Of a stretch of DNA of 37,836 bases, positions 7,252-15,813 are shown one piece after another. The DNA comes from Candidatus Bathyarchaeota archaeon (GTDB lineage: Archaea > Thermoproteota > Bathyarchaeia > Bathyarchaeales > DTEX01). The position numbers and the translations under genes were made by a program. Each line of letters starts with the position of its first letter. The first letter of the stretch is position 1. Under the pieces are notes generated by a model. It saw only the letters and a list, made by a program, of their open reading frames with translations. It searched no databases and was not told the origin of the DNA. The DNA lies in the NCBI GenBank assembly GCA_018396435.1, contig JAGTRG010000003.1, positions 17,490-55,325 of the forward strand, in the 5' to 3' direction.

Positions 7252-8039
7252 GGTATCTCTGCTTCCTTTCTTTCAGAAGATCTGTGAATTCGTTCCATCA
7301 CATGTTTAGGCAGAGAGATGTCCTCCTTCCGCATCTCAACAGGTTTAACTATTGTTAAGCCCTTTCCAGAAAGAATTGCTATTTCATACATCTGTAGGCT
7401 ATGATTTGTTTGGCGCATCTTCTCTATGAGAATATAACGTTTCAAAACCCCATCCCTAACGGACCTACGGAACCTTATTATGCCATCGGCTATATGCTCT
7501 ACACCCCAACCGAAAGCTTCAGAGGTTGTTATAGCATATTGTGAAGTTGCCATAACCGTGAAGTCCCATTTGGATAAAACTTTCTTAACAAAATATGAAT
7601 ATCTTCTGGCCATCGCTGGTTTGTCCAGCCAAAAAGCCGATAGAGAATCAATAACTAGACGGGCTTCGCCGTAACCTAGGGACTTCTTTGCTTCAATAAT
7701 CTTATTAATGAGTTCCTCTATCTCTAGACTTTGAAGGGACCATTCATCTCTAACGCCCATTAAGGCATCAATTATTATTAACTTCTTATTAGCAATTCCC
7801 TCAGAGAAGTTAAAGCCAAACTGCTCAGCTTGCGTTATTATGGATTCTCTGCTTTCTTCAGTTGTCACATAAATGCACTTATCACCTTCGCGAACACCTT
7901 TTGCAATAAAATGTATACATAAAATTGTTTTTCCAGTTCCAGGCTCGCCAGTAACAGCGATCGTGAAGCCCTTCGGTATTCCACCCTCAAGCATAGCGTC
8001 TAGATCTGGAACACCGGTTGATAACCTTTTAATGCTCAT
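7248..8039 (-). CDS. KaiC-like RecA-superfamily ATPase
   Basis: This 263-residue single-domain ATPase opens with STGVPDLDAMLEGGIPKG, the archaeal KaiC/RadA-like lead-in. Walker A GEPGTGKT lies at 31-38 and the catalytic Glu pair E61-E62 follows VTTEES. Walker B RLVIDS is at 127-132, and EKMRQTNHSLQMYEI (206-220) is the KaiC-type KxRxTxH element. Single-domain archaeal KaiC homologues bind and hydrolyse ATP and often act as signalling or regulatory ATPases. The stop overlaps the start of the AEP gene (ATGA), so the two are probably made and used together. A role in loading or regulating the AEP protein on nucleic acid is inference. Flanking upstream gene is 167 bp away. Confidence 0.88.
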   Translation of the reverse strand: MSIKRLSTGVPDLDAMLEGGIPKGFTIAVTGEPGTGKTILCIHFIAKGVREGDKCIYVTTEESRESIITQAEQFGFNFSEGIANKKLIIIDALMGVRDEWSLQSLEIEELINKIIEAKKSLGYGEARLVIDSLSAFWLDKPAMARRYSYFVKKVLSKWDFTVMATSQYAITTSEAFGWGVEHIADGIIRFRRSVRDGVLKRYILIEKMRQTNHSLQMYEIAILSGKGLTIVKPVEMRKEDISLPKHVMERIHRSSERKEAEIP

Positions 8040-8206
8040 TTATAACACCAATACTTAAAATAATATAACAAATCAAAAATCTAAAGATTTTGTTACGAAC
8101 CATGCATCGGGTTATAAACCTCTAGGCATTCCTGCTTCAACAATAAGTTGCGACCGCATCTTGTGGGAACCTTTTAAATGATGCTGCATCTGTTGCGCTT
8201 AGTAAT

Positions 8207-8833
8207 TTAGAAAATGTTTGTTGGCTTAATATTTAAGTAAATTAATGGACCCCTCTCTTTTGGCAGCATAGAGATTCTACTGCCGACAGAACTGTATATA
8301 CTAAGCGGATCCAATGCTGCGGGTATTAAACTCTTATCATCTTTTCGAATGCGCCTAGCTATCTCCTCAACTATTAGGTTTTCAGCTATAGGCTCAATCA
8401 TACAGATCTCACCATTATCTACAAGCTTCTTAACCGCCATGCTCTTTAACTCAGATTTATAATCTATATTTTGATATAATTTCCGAGCTTTTCTGATTTT
8501 TTCAATATGATCCGGCGGCATTTTAAATCTCGTTGAGAGAATTCTAACACGTTCCCTCCACTTCTTAAGCCACATACCCGCCCAGAAATTTATTGATATT
8601 CTCAGATCTCTCGGCTTACTTCTAAAGTTTTCTTCCAACCGTTCATAAATTACGCGGTTATCATCAGTATTCATTTTAACCTTCAGCCATACTTCTAGAT
8701 CTTTAGAGGCATAAATCACCATTTGATAATCTAGCGTGTAGGGTTTAAATTGTGGGATATAAGTTCCAAGCTCCTCTACAAGTAAGGAGAACAGCGTGTT
8801 TCGGAATCTTAAGGCGCTCATTGATACACTCAC
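8207..8833 (-). CDS. Uncharacterised 200-residue protein
   Basis: I do not recognise this family. The product is 208 residues from GTG 8833, or 204 from ATG 8821, the fifth codon; neither has a strong Shine-Dalgarno. It is soluble, rich in Arg/Lys (for example WLKKWRERVRILSTRFKMPP at about 88-107) and has alternating beta-like (DYQMVIYASKDLEVWLKVKM) and helical segments. It ends with RISMLPKERGPLIYLNIKP. Basic charge and its place just upstream of the KaiC-like/AEP pair in the same direction could suggest a nucleic-acid role, but the 167-bp spacer allows independent transcription. Composition fits its neighbours, so it looks like a real gene. Confidence 0.6.
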   Translation of the reverse strand: MSVSMSALRFRNTLFSLLVEELGTYIPQFKPYTLDYQMVIYASKDLEVWLKVKMNTDDNRVIYERLEENFRSKPRDLRISINFWAGMWLKKWRERVRILSTRFKMPPDHIEKIRKARKLYQNIDYKSELKSMAVKKLVDNGEICMIEPIAENLIVEEIARRIRKDDKSLIPAALDPLSIYSSVGSRISMLPKERGPLIYLNIKPTNIF

Positions 8834-8909
8834 AACTCTAATTAACTAGTAAAGAACGAAGATTAATTTAAAAGTTGCTCAACAAAAAATGACATGCGCC
8901 CTTTCAGAA

Positions 8910-9818
8910 TTATAAAGGTTCAGATGGTATATCTATGATTTTAGGCAATCCTTCTCTCGCACCCATTTTAGTTAAACATCTTGATGCGACAAAATTTCCT
9001 AAAATGCCGCATTCCTTAAGGCTCCTGCCTTTGAGAAGCCCGTATATGAAGCCGGCGCAGAAGGCATCGCCAGCGCCAGTCGTGTCAACAACCTTAACCT
9101 TAAATGCTTCAATGATATGGCTTTCTCGGCCATCCGTAACATAGCAGCCTCTCTCGCCGAGTTTAATAGCCACGATTTTTGCACCTTCTTCAAGCAAAAT
9201 CTTAGCGCCCTCTAGGTAATTTTTTCCAGTCAGTAGACGCACCTCATTTTCGTTCGGCAGAATTGCATAACACCTTTCTATTATAGGTTTGAGATTATCT
9301 AGACCCTTACGGGCATAGATGAGCCCGGGATCAAATGTTACCTTCACATCTGGAACCGCTTGCAAGATCTTCTTTTGCGCCTCAAAGGGCATTTCGCCAA
9401 CGAAGGAGGTTAAATGCAAAAATTTTACATCCTCAAAGTATCTAAGATTAATTTCCTCAAACCTCAGCGCATCATTAACACCAGGATCAAGGTATAACGC
9501 CCTATTACCCTTTTGATCTACAAATCCTATGACGGAGCCGCTCCTGCCACCCTTAGAAATTACTATTCCCGACGTATCAACCCCCTCATCTATAAAAGAC
9601 TTCAACAGAATGCTGCCTTCCCTATCTTCAGCAATCTTACCAATATAGCCGGTCTTAACGCCGAGCCTCGCAAGTCCAACTGCAGTGTTAGCAGCAGATC
9701 CGCCTGGAGCCTCCTTAAAATCTAGAATTACACTTTCTTCTTCAGCTTTAGCTATCCTATCAACCTTGTAGAGTTTATCAACATTTAAAGCCCCAAAACA
9801 AATAACTTCTAATTTCAT
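8910..9818 (-). CDS. PfkB-family sugar/nucleoside kinase
   Basis: The 302-residue protein is a ribokinase-fold kinase. The N-terminal substrate region has APGGSAANTAVGLARLG (37-53), the family GG(S/A)xxN motif. LPNENE (188-193) is the NxxE magnesium-phosphate motif. DTTGAGDAFCAGF (245-257) is the PfkB signature 2 with catalytic base D251 and the anion hole GAGD. It transfers phosphate from ATP (or ADP) to a sugar or nucleoside hydroxyl; substrate cannot be told from motifs. It is a single gene on the minus strand, 67 bp downstream of ftr; the GAGATAAGGCATG context gives only a weak ribosome-binding site. Confidence 0.9.
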   Translation of the reverse strand: MKLEVICFGALNVDKLYKVDRIAKAEEESVILDFKEAPGGSAANTAVGLARLGVKTGYIGKIAEDREGSILLKSFIDEGVDTSGIVISKGGRSGSVIGFVDQKGNRALYLDPGVNDALRFEEINLRYFEDVKFLHLTSFVGEMPFEAQKKILQAVPDVKVTFDPGLIYARKGLDNLKPIIERCYAILPNENEVRLLTGKNYLEGAKILLEEGAKIVAIKLGERGCYVTDGRESHIIEAFKVKVVDTTGAGDAFCAGFIYGLLKGRSLKECGILGNFVASRCLTKMGAREGLPKIIDIPSEPL

Positions 9819-9885
9819 GCCTTATCTCTCATGTTTCTAACAAATAAAAAAAGATAATTTTATTTTTAGTTATAAAACGCCAATA

Positions 9886-10794
9886 TCATTGGAGTAATAA
9901 TTCTTTTAAGAAGATCCTATACTTACCTAGTTTTCCACCATAATTTCCAGCTGATATTCTCACTACCCCTTTAACGCTGGAGGCGGCTTCAGCGCCAGCT
10001 TTAATGGCTTTTTTTACTGCCTTTAGCGTAAGCCCGTTAACCACTATTTCAGGTATGTAGCGAACCCCCTTTGGAACCTTCGATTCGCCCCCGATTTTGG
10101 CTTTGAGCGATGGGCAATAAGGATGATTTGTTGTTGGCCCTATCTTGGGAAACCTCGTTTCCGGCTTTGAGCCTGCTGAGCATATGTCGAAGGGCGTAAT
10201 TACTCCTTCAACATTACTTATGGCTTTTAGAGCTTTCCTTCCAGCCTCAAACACAGCCTTCTTTGTCTGACACATGTACCAGAAGTTTCCGCCCATTACC
10301 CCGCGCCCATAACCTATGAAGCGCTCTATCTTAAAATCTGGAACCATTATTGGGATAATTATCATTTTACGTCCATTCTGCTCTTCAATCCACTCGTAGC
10401 CATCACCGCAATGTCCTATCAGCTCAAGCGTATCAACCTTCCCTACGGGGTTAGGACATGCGTCAAAGACCGCCGTGAATGGTTTTACGAGAATGTCCTG
10501 CCTGATTCTATAGGAAAATTCTCTGTAGAACCTTGCGATGGATTCATCCAGCGGCTTTTTATCATCTATCCCGCCCCAAAATTGTAGGATTACGCCCAAA
10601 CGACCATCCGGCGTTTCTTTCCTTGGAACCCAGCGTTCTATTCCACCTTCAATTCTGCCTATAACAATTGAGGGCGTTGCGGTGGCATCTTCAGCTGCAC
10701 TTACAAGAGTCGCCCTATCGCTTGCTGTAACTAAAACCCTGAAATATAATCCTTCAAAGGCTTCCGCGTAAGTATCCTCGACTGATATGTTCAT
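9886..10794 (-). CDS. ftr: Formylmethanofuran:tetrahydromethanopterin formyltransferase
   Basis: At 302 residues the length matches Ftr (about 297). The sequence is typical throughout: N-terminal [31 protein letters not shown]-like [34 protein letters not shown] and the C-terminal [15 protein letters not shown]. The enzyme moves the formyl group from formylmethanofuran to N5 of tetrahydromethanopterin in the cytoplasm, the second step of the archaeal H4MPT branch of CO2 reduction or its reverse. The start ATG follows GGTGATTAA, and a TATA box at 10837-10846 sits about 47 bp upstream. No other pathway gene except the FmdE protein is in the window, so direction and methanogenesis cannot be judged here. 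Confidence 0.95.
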   Translation of the reverse strand: MNISVEDTYAEAFEGLYFRVLVTASDRATLVSAAEDATATPSIVIGRIEGGIERWVPRKETPDGRLGVILQFWGGIDDKKPLDESIARFYREFSYRIRQDILVKPFTAVFDACPNPVGKVDTLELIGHCGDGYEWIEEQNGRKMIIIPIMVPDFKIERFIGYGRGVMGGNFWYMCQTKKAVFEAGRKALKAISNVEGVITPFDICSAGSKPETRFPKIGPTTNHPYCPSLKAKIGGESKVPKGVRYIPEIVVNGLTLKAVKKAIKAGAEAASSVKGVVRISAGNYGGKLGKYRIFLKELLLQ

Positions 10795-10836
10795 TTAATC
10801 ACCATGCGATTTTTAAAAGAAAAGGGGGTCGCGAGC

Positions 10837-10846
10837 CTTTTTATAT
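10837..10846 (-). promoter_or_regulatory. TATA box of ftr
   Basis: On the minus strand ATATAAAAAG lies 43-52 bases before ATG 10794. With a start about 25 bases downstream, the leader would be about 20 bases and hold the GGTGAT ribosome-binding site. A 13-bp palindrome (GTAGCAATGCTAC, 10857-10869) stands directly upstream of it and might be an operator. Confidence 0.5.
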
Positions 10847-10865
10847 GTTGCATCTTGTAGCAATG

Positions 10866-10934
10866 CTACTTTTTAGTTTCTTCGGATTTCTTCTCTTCTC
10901 CGGTTTTCTTTCGCTTTCCTTTACAGCATGACAT
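10866..10934 (-). CDS. Possible 22-residue Cys-Cys/Lys-rich micropeptide
   Basis: A minus-strand ATG at 10934 opens MSCCKGKRKKTGEEKKSEET (then KK, stop TAG). GGTGACAGAAT just upstream provides a Shine-Dalgarno with about six bases spacing. The peptide has adjacent cysteines followed by a highly charged tail. It fills part of the otherwise empty 219-bp spacer between the HAD gene and ftr. Support is limited to the good ribosome-binding site and unusual composition; random occurrence cannot be excluded. Confidence 0.35.
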   Translation of the reverse strand: MSCCKGKRKKTGEEKKSEETKK

Positions 10935-11013
10935 ATTCTGTCACCAATATACCATAATTCATATTTTCCGTAATTAATCTTTCCCTAAAATGAATATATT
11001 TAAACATGAGGAT

Positions 11014-12093
11014 TTAACCTAGAGACCCTATGGCTTCACCTCTGACAGTTTTTCTAAAGGCTATGCTTTCACGGATTAAACGTTCCATATTCTCAGAGGT
11101 TACTCTCTCAATCCATGGAGCCCTTTCAGGATACAGACTTCTTAAGCGTTCTAGGAGGACAGGGCTACAATAATCTATTAGCGTTGAGAAATCCCAACTC
11201 TCAGCCAAGTTTAAAACACGTTCTTTACCAAACTTTTTAAAAATCTCAGCTAATATCGCCAATATTATTGTATGGTTTGATAGAACCGCAATTTCGGCTT
11301 CTCTTACGGCATATTGGTTTCCATTAAATGAAACAGTTAGGCCTCCACCGCTTCTAACAAGTCTAAAGGGTTCAACATCCGTTATGCTATCGCCGACGTA
11401 CATAATTGAAGAAACATTGGCGTCAAAGATGGAGGTTAACTCTTTAATAGCCTTGGCTTTCTCATATCCGCCGACCGGATTAACTTCCCTAAGCGCTCGT
11501 CCTATCTTCATTTTCGGAATTTCATTCCAGAAGATTTCGTCTAGGCGTCTTATCGTTCTCTGCGTGCTCAGTGGCAAATCCTCCAGAGATTTTGCGCCAT
11601 ATGGGATTTCAATCATGGGCATTTTCGATATCTCTTCCCTTAAAGCCTTTATTCGCTCGGCTTCCTCCTCGGGCAGCTCATAATTATCTATGTCAATTTC
11701 CGTGCAGTAGACATTCTCCTTTGGAAAATCTATAGCTTCGCATAGTGCGTATATGTAATGCTCATAGCTTGTGCTCACTATGAATGTGGGCATAATAGAT
11801 CTGATGTAGCGTAATGTCTCACCAGCCCCTGAGACTATAACCAAAGTCTCCGATGAAAAGAACTCCATGCGTTTGTTGGTTGCACCGTAGGCTTTTAAGA
11901 AGGGAACTATCAGCTTAAGAGTATCACCAGCCTTGTAGCCTGGCCTCTTAACAATATCGGCTAAAACATCGTCGTACCTGCTTATTAATGCGAAGAATTT
12001 GTCGCCTTCCGGGATAAGCCAGTTTGAGATCTCAAAAGCATTATCGTTCTTAGATATCGGCCCTTCACAATCTGTTACAAATATTCCAGTCAT
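11014..12093 (-). CDS. HAD-superfamily hydrolase, EhaR-like, coupled to purD
   Basis: The 359-residue protein has HAD phosphatase motifs: the nucleophile D8 in FVTDCEGP, Ser88 in LVIVSGAG (motif II), Lys212/214 in GGYEKAKAI (motif III) and the acidic pair D235/D239 in YVGDSITD (motif IV). The usual DxD is DxE here (D8-C-E10), so the acid/base Asp is Glu. A long helical insert of about 70 residues (about 140-210) forms a cap. From memory, archaeal proteins of this kind are sometimes labelled EhaR (energy-converting hydrogenase A subunit R), though no hydrogenase genes are here. The start overlaps the purD stop by four bases (ATGA), suggesting coupling with purine synthesis. Substrate unknown. 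Confidence 0.75.
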   Translation of the reverse strand: MTGIFVTDCEGPISKNDNAFEISNWLIPEGDKFFALISRYDDVLADIVKRPGYKAGDTLKLIVPFLKAYGATNKRMEFFSSETLVIVSGAGETLRYIRSIMPTFIVSTSYEHYIYALCEAIDFPKENVYCTEIDIDNYELPEEEAERIKALREEISKMPMIEIPYGAKSLEDLPLSTQRTIRRLDEIFWNEIPKMKIGRALREVNPVGGYEKAKAIKELTSIFDANVSSIMYVGDSITDVEPFRLVRSGGGLTVSFNGNQYAVREAEIAVLSNHTIILAILAEIFKKFGKERVLNLAESWDFSTLIDYCSPVLLERLRSLYPERAPWIERVTSENMERLIRESIAFRKTVRGEAIGSLG

Positions 12094-13505
12094 GCGTGCT
12101 TCCTCAAGAGGTTCATGTGCATTATGCTTTTTTCAATATGCTCTTTTGAGGCGATATCAGTCCTGTTCCAGAGGGCTCCGCCCTTAATCGCAGATATACC
12201 TTCCATCGCTACGCTACGCGCTTCTTGAATGCTATCTCCAATTCCTAGGACGAAGACCGCCCTAGAAGAAAGAGCGTAGAACTTATTGTCCTCACGGATC
12301 TCCATGGAGCCAGGATAAATCCTAATATTATCACCATGTTTATTTGCGAGGCTCTCAGCTTCCTCCAGAATTACTGGTGTACCTATCTCGCTTTTGTTAA
12401 CTAAATGCGGAAAGGCATCGATATATCCGCCGTATTTAGGAGGAACCTTATAAACGCCAACAGCAGCTTTCTTATCGATATTTACATGAACCAAATTGCC
12501 ATCAATTATTCTGAAACATACATCGACGAAATCATCTTTTAGGAGCGCTAGGATGGGCATAATCTCCGGATCCCCAGGCCTACTATTATTCTCAAGTGTC
12601 ATTGGACCCTTACTTGTATGCATAAAAGCCACATAGAAGGGCATACCTCGCAATTCCGGATTGCAACTTTCACCTTTAAGCCTCTCAAATATTTTTTCAA
12701 CTATTCTTTTCTCTTTCTCCCAATCCTCCAGACTCATGAATGGTAAGTAGTTACCTCTATCTTTATATGTACCCATGCCGCCAGTATTTGGACCTTTATC
12801 ACCATCAAATGCCCTCTTATAATCCCTTGTCTCCGGTAGCGGAACTAAATGTTTGCCATCGCAGAATGCTTGGAAGCTTGATTCTTCACCCTCAATTTTC
12901 TCCTCAACTATAACTGGTCCCTCTTTAAAGTTTGCTAGAAAATGTGCTAACACCTCTTCACGAGTATTAAAGTGGTCTCCCCAAACCCCAACACCCTTAC
13001 CGGCGGCTGGCGCATCCGGTTTAACAGCCACATTATTATCGAATTCATCTAACCACGTGAACAGATCTTCCTTAACATTGCTTAGGCTACTATAATTTTT
13101 TGGATCAAAAATCTTGAATCTTGGGTTAACTTCAGGCGCAACCTCATGGAAAAGCAAACGTTGAGCAACTTTGCTCCCCTCAATTGCATATTTTTTTGTT
13201 GGGCAAATCATCGGTATCCCGAGATTGCCTTCAATAACGTCTCTTATGCCCTCAATTATCGGTTTTTCCGGGCCAACTATGCCGAAGTCTATTTTATCTT
13301 TATGCTTTTCAACAAATTTGAATATGGCTTCAACATCAAGCGTAGGTATAACAACATGCTCCCTCGCTCTCTTAACATTGAATGGGTTTCTCTGTCTATC
13401 AGCAACATATAAGTCGACGAGATATTCTTGACTTCTGGTAAAAGCGTCAACCATGGCGGCTTCTCTGGATCCATAGGAGACCACTAAAACTCCAACGCGC
13501 TCCAT
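12090..13505 (-). CDS. purD: Phosphoribosylamine-glycine ligase (GAR synthetase)
   Basis: The ATP-grasp enzyme joins phosphoribosylamine and glycine in purine synthesis. Visible features: an N-terminal domain ending in DFGIVGPEKPIIEGIRDVI, ATP-grasp signature AVKPDAPAAGKGVGVWGD, VIVEEKIEGEESSFQAFCDG, the conserved GPNTGGMGTY loop and the Mg-binding LENNSRPGDPE, which stands for the usual E.N.R.GDPE. The length of about 471 residues is somewhat longer than bacterial PurD (about 430), as in other archaea. A TTG at 13523 would add six residues, but ATG 13505 has GGTGAACATT at ideal spacing and is preferred. The 3' end overlaps the HAD gene by four bases, a two-gene operon. Confidence 0.92.
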   Translation of the reverse strand: MERVGVLVVSYGSREAAMVDAFTRSQEYLVDLYVADRQRNPFNVKRAREHVVIPTLDVEAIFKFVEKHKDKIDFGIVGPEKPIIEGIRDVIEGNLGIPMICPTKKYAIEGSKVAQRLLFHEVAPEVNPRFKIFDPKNYSSLSNVKEDLFTWLDEFDNNVAVKPDAPAAGKGVGVWGDHFNTREEVLAHFLANFKEGPVIVEEKIEGEESSFQAFCDGKHLVPLPETRDYKRAFDGDKGPNTGGMGTYKDRGNYLPFMSLEDWEKEKRIVEKIFERLKGESCNPELRGMPFYVAFMHTSKGPMTLENNSRPGDPEIMPILALLKDDFVDVCFRIIDGNLVHVNIDKKAAVGVYKVPPKYGGYIDAFPHLVNKSEIGTPVILEEAESLANKHGDNIRIYPGSMEIREDNKFYALSSRAVFVLGIGDSIQEARSVAMEGISAIKGGALWNRTDIASKEHIEKSIMHMNLLRKHA

Positions 13506-13576
13506 AATGTTCACCATACGCAAAATATTCTAAACAATCCTTTTAATTTTTCCCATCATTAATAGTGGAACATCAA

Positions 13577-15433
13577 TCAAGTGAAGGTGGAGTTCAGTCT
13601 GGACATTACACGTATATATCCTAGATCTTTCACAACTACAGCGTGTCTCAATATATAATACATGGTTTCCTGCGTCATCTGCCATTCTGACCGCCAGTCG
13701 CCTATAATTACGTAATCACCCTGCTCAGCAAGCTCCCTAATATAATCCTGAGCCTTTTGATGATACATAGGCCAAATATCGTAATCTTTCATCGTAAAGA
13801 TTCGGAGGAAAGCTGGGAGAAGATTCTCATCGCGCAAATTGGTTCCTATATAAAGAAGCGTTCCATAGCTATCACACATTAAACCAGCAATTTGCCTTTC
13901 AGACATAAACGCGTAGATTGGCTCAAAAGTAAGTATTGAGTCGCTTGGTGATGTGATTATTTTTATTTCTTCTGCTACGATTCTAGGACCTGTATCCTCC
14001 CATTTCGGAATATTCTGCGAGTATATGGTTAAAAATTGAAAACATACAGGTAAAATGGCTATTGTGCAGAAAGCAATCTTTAAAAGACTACTAAACGTTT
14101 TCAATCTGCCCTCTAAATTACGGATGAAACTCAATATTTCAGCGGCAAATTTTCCTATTAGTAAAGATAGAGGCGAGATTATTTGTTCAATATAGTGCCC
14201 ATAAAAAGACTTTGTTATCAAAAACATCACTAAAATGAAGGCCGCCCAAAAGGCTATCACGGATGAAGAAGGCAAAGGTTTTTTTAAGACTATAAAGGAA
14301 AGGTAAACCACCGACATTGCAAGTAAAGAGAAAATGCCAATATTAATTATGATCATGTCAGGACCGTGAGTCATCATCCAGGACAACCTTTCACTTCTAG
14401 GCACTCCATCTTGTGGACGTAATAAGTGGAATAAAACAACCTGCTTCATTATTTCTTCTGGAGCATGAAGCAAGAAAGGTAGGCACAGTATCGCTACTGG
14501 AATAAATAGCGCCAGTATGAAAATAAATATATTTTTTATGTCTTTTTTAAAGACGAGGAAAATTAATTGAGGAATCAGATTAGAGACAGCGACTATTTTT
14601 GTTGAGACTGAAAGGCCCATTAATACACCTGAAATAATTATAAGAACCTCTTTTCTCTCATCCTCCTCAAAAGCGTAGAACAAAACTAAATATGATAGAC
14701 ACGCGAAAAAGTTCATTGGGGGTTCAAGCATCACTTTTCTGGCGTTATAAATTGTGTATCCATCAAATGCAACAAATGCTGATGCAAGAAAACCTGCTAC
14801 TAAACCCCCAATTTTTCTTCCAGTTAAGTAGATCACGGCTATCGTTAGCGTACTGAGAATGGCTGAAAATATTCTTCCTAAGCCTAAGTTTGCGCCTAAA
14901 ACTCCGTAAATAATGCGTAGCACATAGATCATTAAGGGCGGATGGGCAAAGAAGAAATCTTTATAGGGCATGTATCCGCGCATGTAGAAGAGAACGGCTT
15001 GACTATAAACGCCTTCATCATAATCAAACCATGAAGAGATTTCTGTGAGATTTGCGAGTCTAAAATAGCCTCCGGCGGAAACTAGAAGTAATAAAAGTGT
15101 AGATTCCAGCAGAAAAAGGTCAACTTGATATATTCTTCCCACGTCTTTATTTAAGGATCTTAAAAAATCAACAGAGTAATCTATATGACGTTTTAGTTGA
15201 TAACCACTTATCTCGATTGAGTGAAAACTGTTTGGAAATTCCTTTATTCTTAACTTCCTAAGTCTTGTAGAATTATTAAAATCAATCGATGAGAAAACTG
15301 TTTGGCAATGTAAACACCTAATGTCACCCTTTATGAAACTTGTTACTTCATAGCCAGATTTTGAGCCACAAATAGGGCATTTTGGAAAAGCATCGCCCAT
15401 TATCTCCAGCATTTTTCTTTTTTCATTAACCAT
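13577..15433 (-). CDS. GT39-like membrane glycosyltransferase with N-terminal zinc ribbon
   Basis: This 618-residue protein begins with a cytosolic zinc ribbon (C19-P-I-C22 ... C40-L-H-C43), a linker, then about ten or more membrane helices from about residue 104. The first loop after helix one carries WFDYDEGVYSQAVLFYMRGY with the acidic D139-E140 pair, followed by PYKDFFFAHPP. This is the catalytic-loop pattern of dolichyl-phosphate-dependent GT39/ArnT/PMT-like enzymes. KVMLEPPMNFF (about 232-242) is a second conserved loop. The C-terminal 130 residues (after about 480) form an extracytoplasmic domain. It probably transfers a sugar from a polyprenyl-phosphate sugar to protein or lipid. The zinc-ribbon fusion is unusual. 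Monocistronic; substrate unknown. Confidence 0.8.
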   Translation of the reverse strand: MVNEKRKMLEIMGDAFPKCPICGSKSGYEVTSFIKGDIRCLHCQTVFSSIDFNNSTRLRKLRIKEFPNSFHSIEISGYQLKRHIDYSVDFLRSLNKDVGRIYQVDLFLLESTLLLLLVSAGGYFRLANLTEISSWFDYDEGVYSQAVLFYMRGYMPYKDFFFAHPPLMIYVLRIIYGVLGANLGLGRIFSAILSTLTIAVIYLTGRKIGGLVAGFLASAFVAFDGYTIYNARKVMLEPPMNFFACLSYLVLFYAFEEDERKEVLIIISGVLMGLSVSTKIVAVSNLIPQLIFLVFKKDIKNIFIFILALFIPVAILCLPFLLHAPEEIMKQVVLFHLLRPQDGVPRSERLSWMMTHGPDMIIINIGIFSLLAMSVVYLSFIVLKKPLPSSSVIAFWAAFILVMFLITKSFYGHYIEQIISPLSLLIGKFAAEILSFIRNLEGRLKTFSSLLKIAFCTIAILPVCFQFLTIYSQNIPKWEDTGPRIVAEEIKIITSPSDSILTFEPIYAFMSERQIAGLMCDSYGTLLYIGTNLRDENLLPAFLRIFTMKDYDIWPMYHQKAQDYIRELAEQGDYVIIGDWRSEWQMTQETMYYILRHAVVVKDLGYIRVMSRLNSTFT

Positions 15434-15795
15434 AGCGAGTTAATATCACTAAAAACTAATTAATATGCGTTCTTTCCGATTTTATAGAAGTCTATTAATG
15501 CGTTGTTACTGATAATAAATTAAATTTTCTATTTACAGAATTTAATTTATAGGTATCCCTGAAGGAATTTGAGGGGATCCCAGTAAAAGAATATTAGCTG
15601 CAGAAAACATTGAAATTGAGAGTAGTGCTAAGGATAACCTTAAATCGGCACATAAATATGCCATGTATACGCATTACATCCAATTTATAATTGAAATCTA
15701 TTTCAAACATATTAGTATCATAGCTTTATTCGCCGGAAAATGGCAAGTTTTTTAAGGTTAATGCTTAAAGAGAAAAATAGATTATTTAAGGATTA
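15434..15795. other. 362-bp divergent intergenic region
   Basis: Starts of the glycosyltransferase (minus) and the thiolase-like gene (plus) face away from each other here. The sequence is AT-rich without a credible ORF. A TATA box ATTATTTAAG lies at 15781-15790 for the plus-strand gene. AATTAAATTTTCTATTTACA and GAATTTAATTTATAGG near 15518-15556 form an imperfect AT-rich inverted repeat. No RNA gene recognised. Confidence 0.4.
15781..15790 (+). promoter_or_regulatory. TATA box of the thiolase-like/HMGCS-like operon
   Basis: ATTATTTAAG sits about 25-33 bases before ATG 15814, so transcription should begin almost at that ATG. The GTG at 15796 is only 6 bases from the box and would lie upstream of the transcript start, which supports ATG 15814, also preceded by GGAAGG. 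Confidence 0.5.
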
Positions 15796-15813
15796 GTGGA
15801 AGGAAAACAATTT

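Noticed and set aside
10857-10869. GTAGCAATGCTAC plus T-run as a terminator
   Set aside because: The T-run follows on the plus strand, where no gene ends nearby; on the minus strand, where genes run, no T-run follows.
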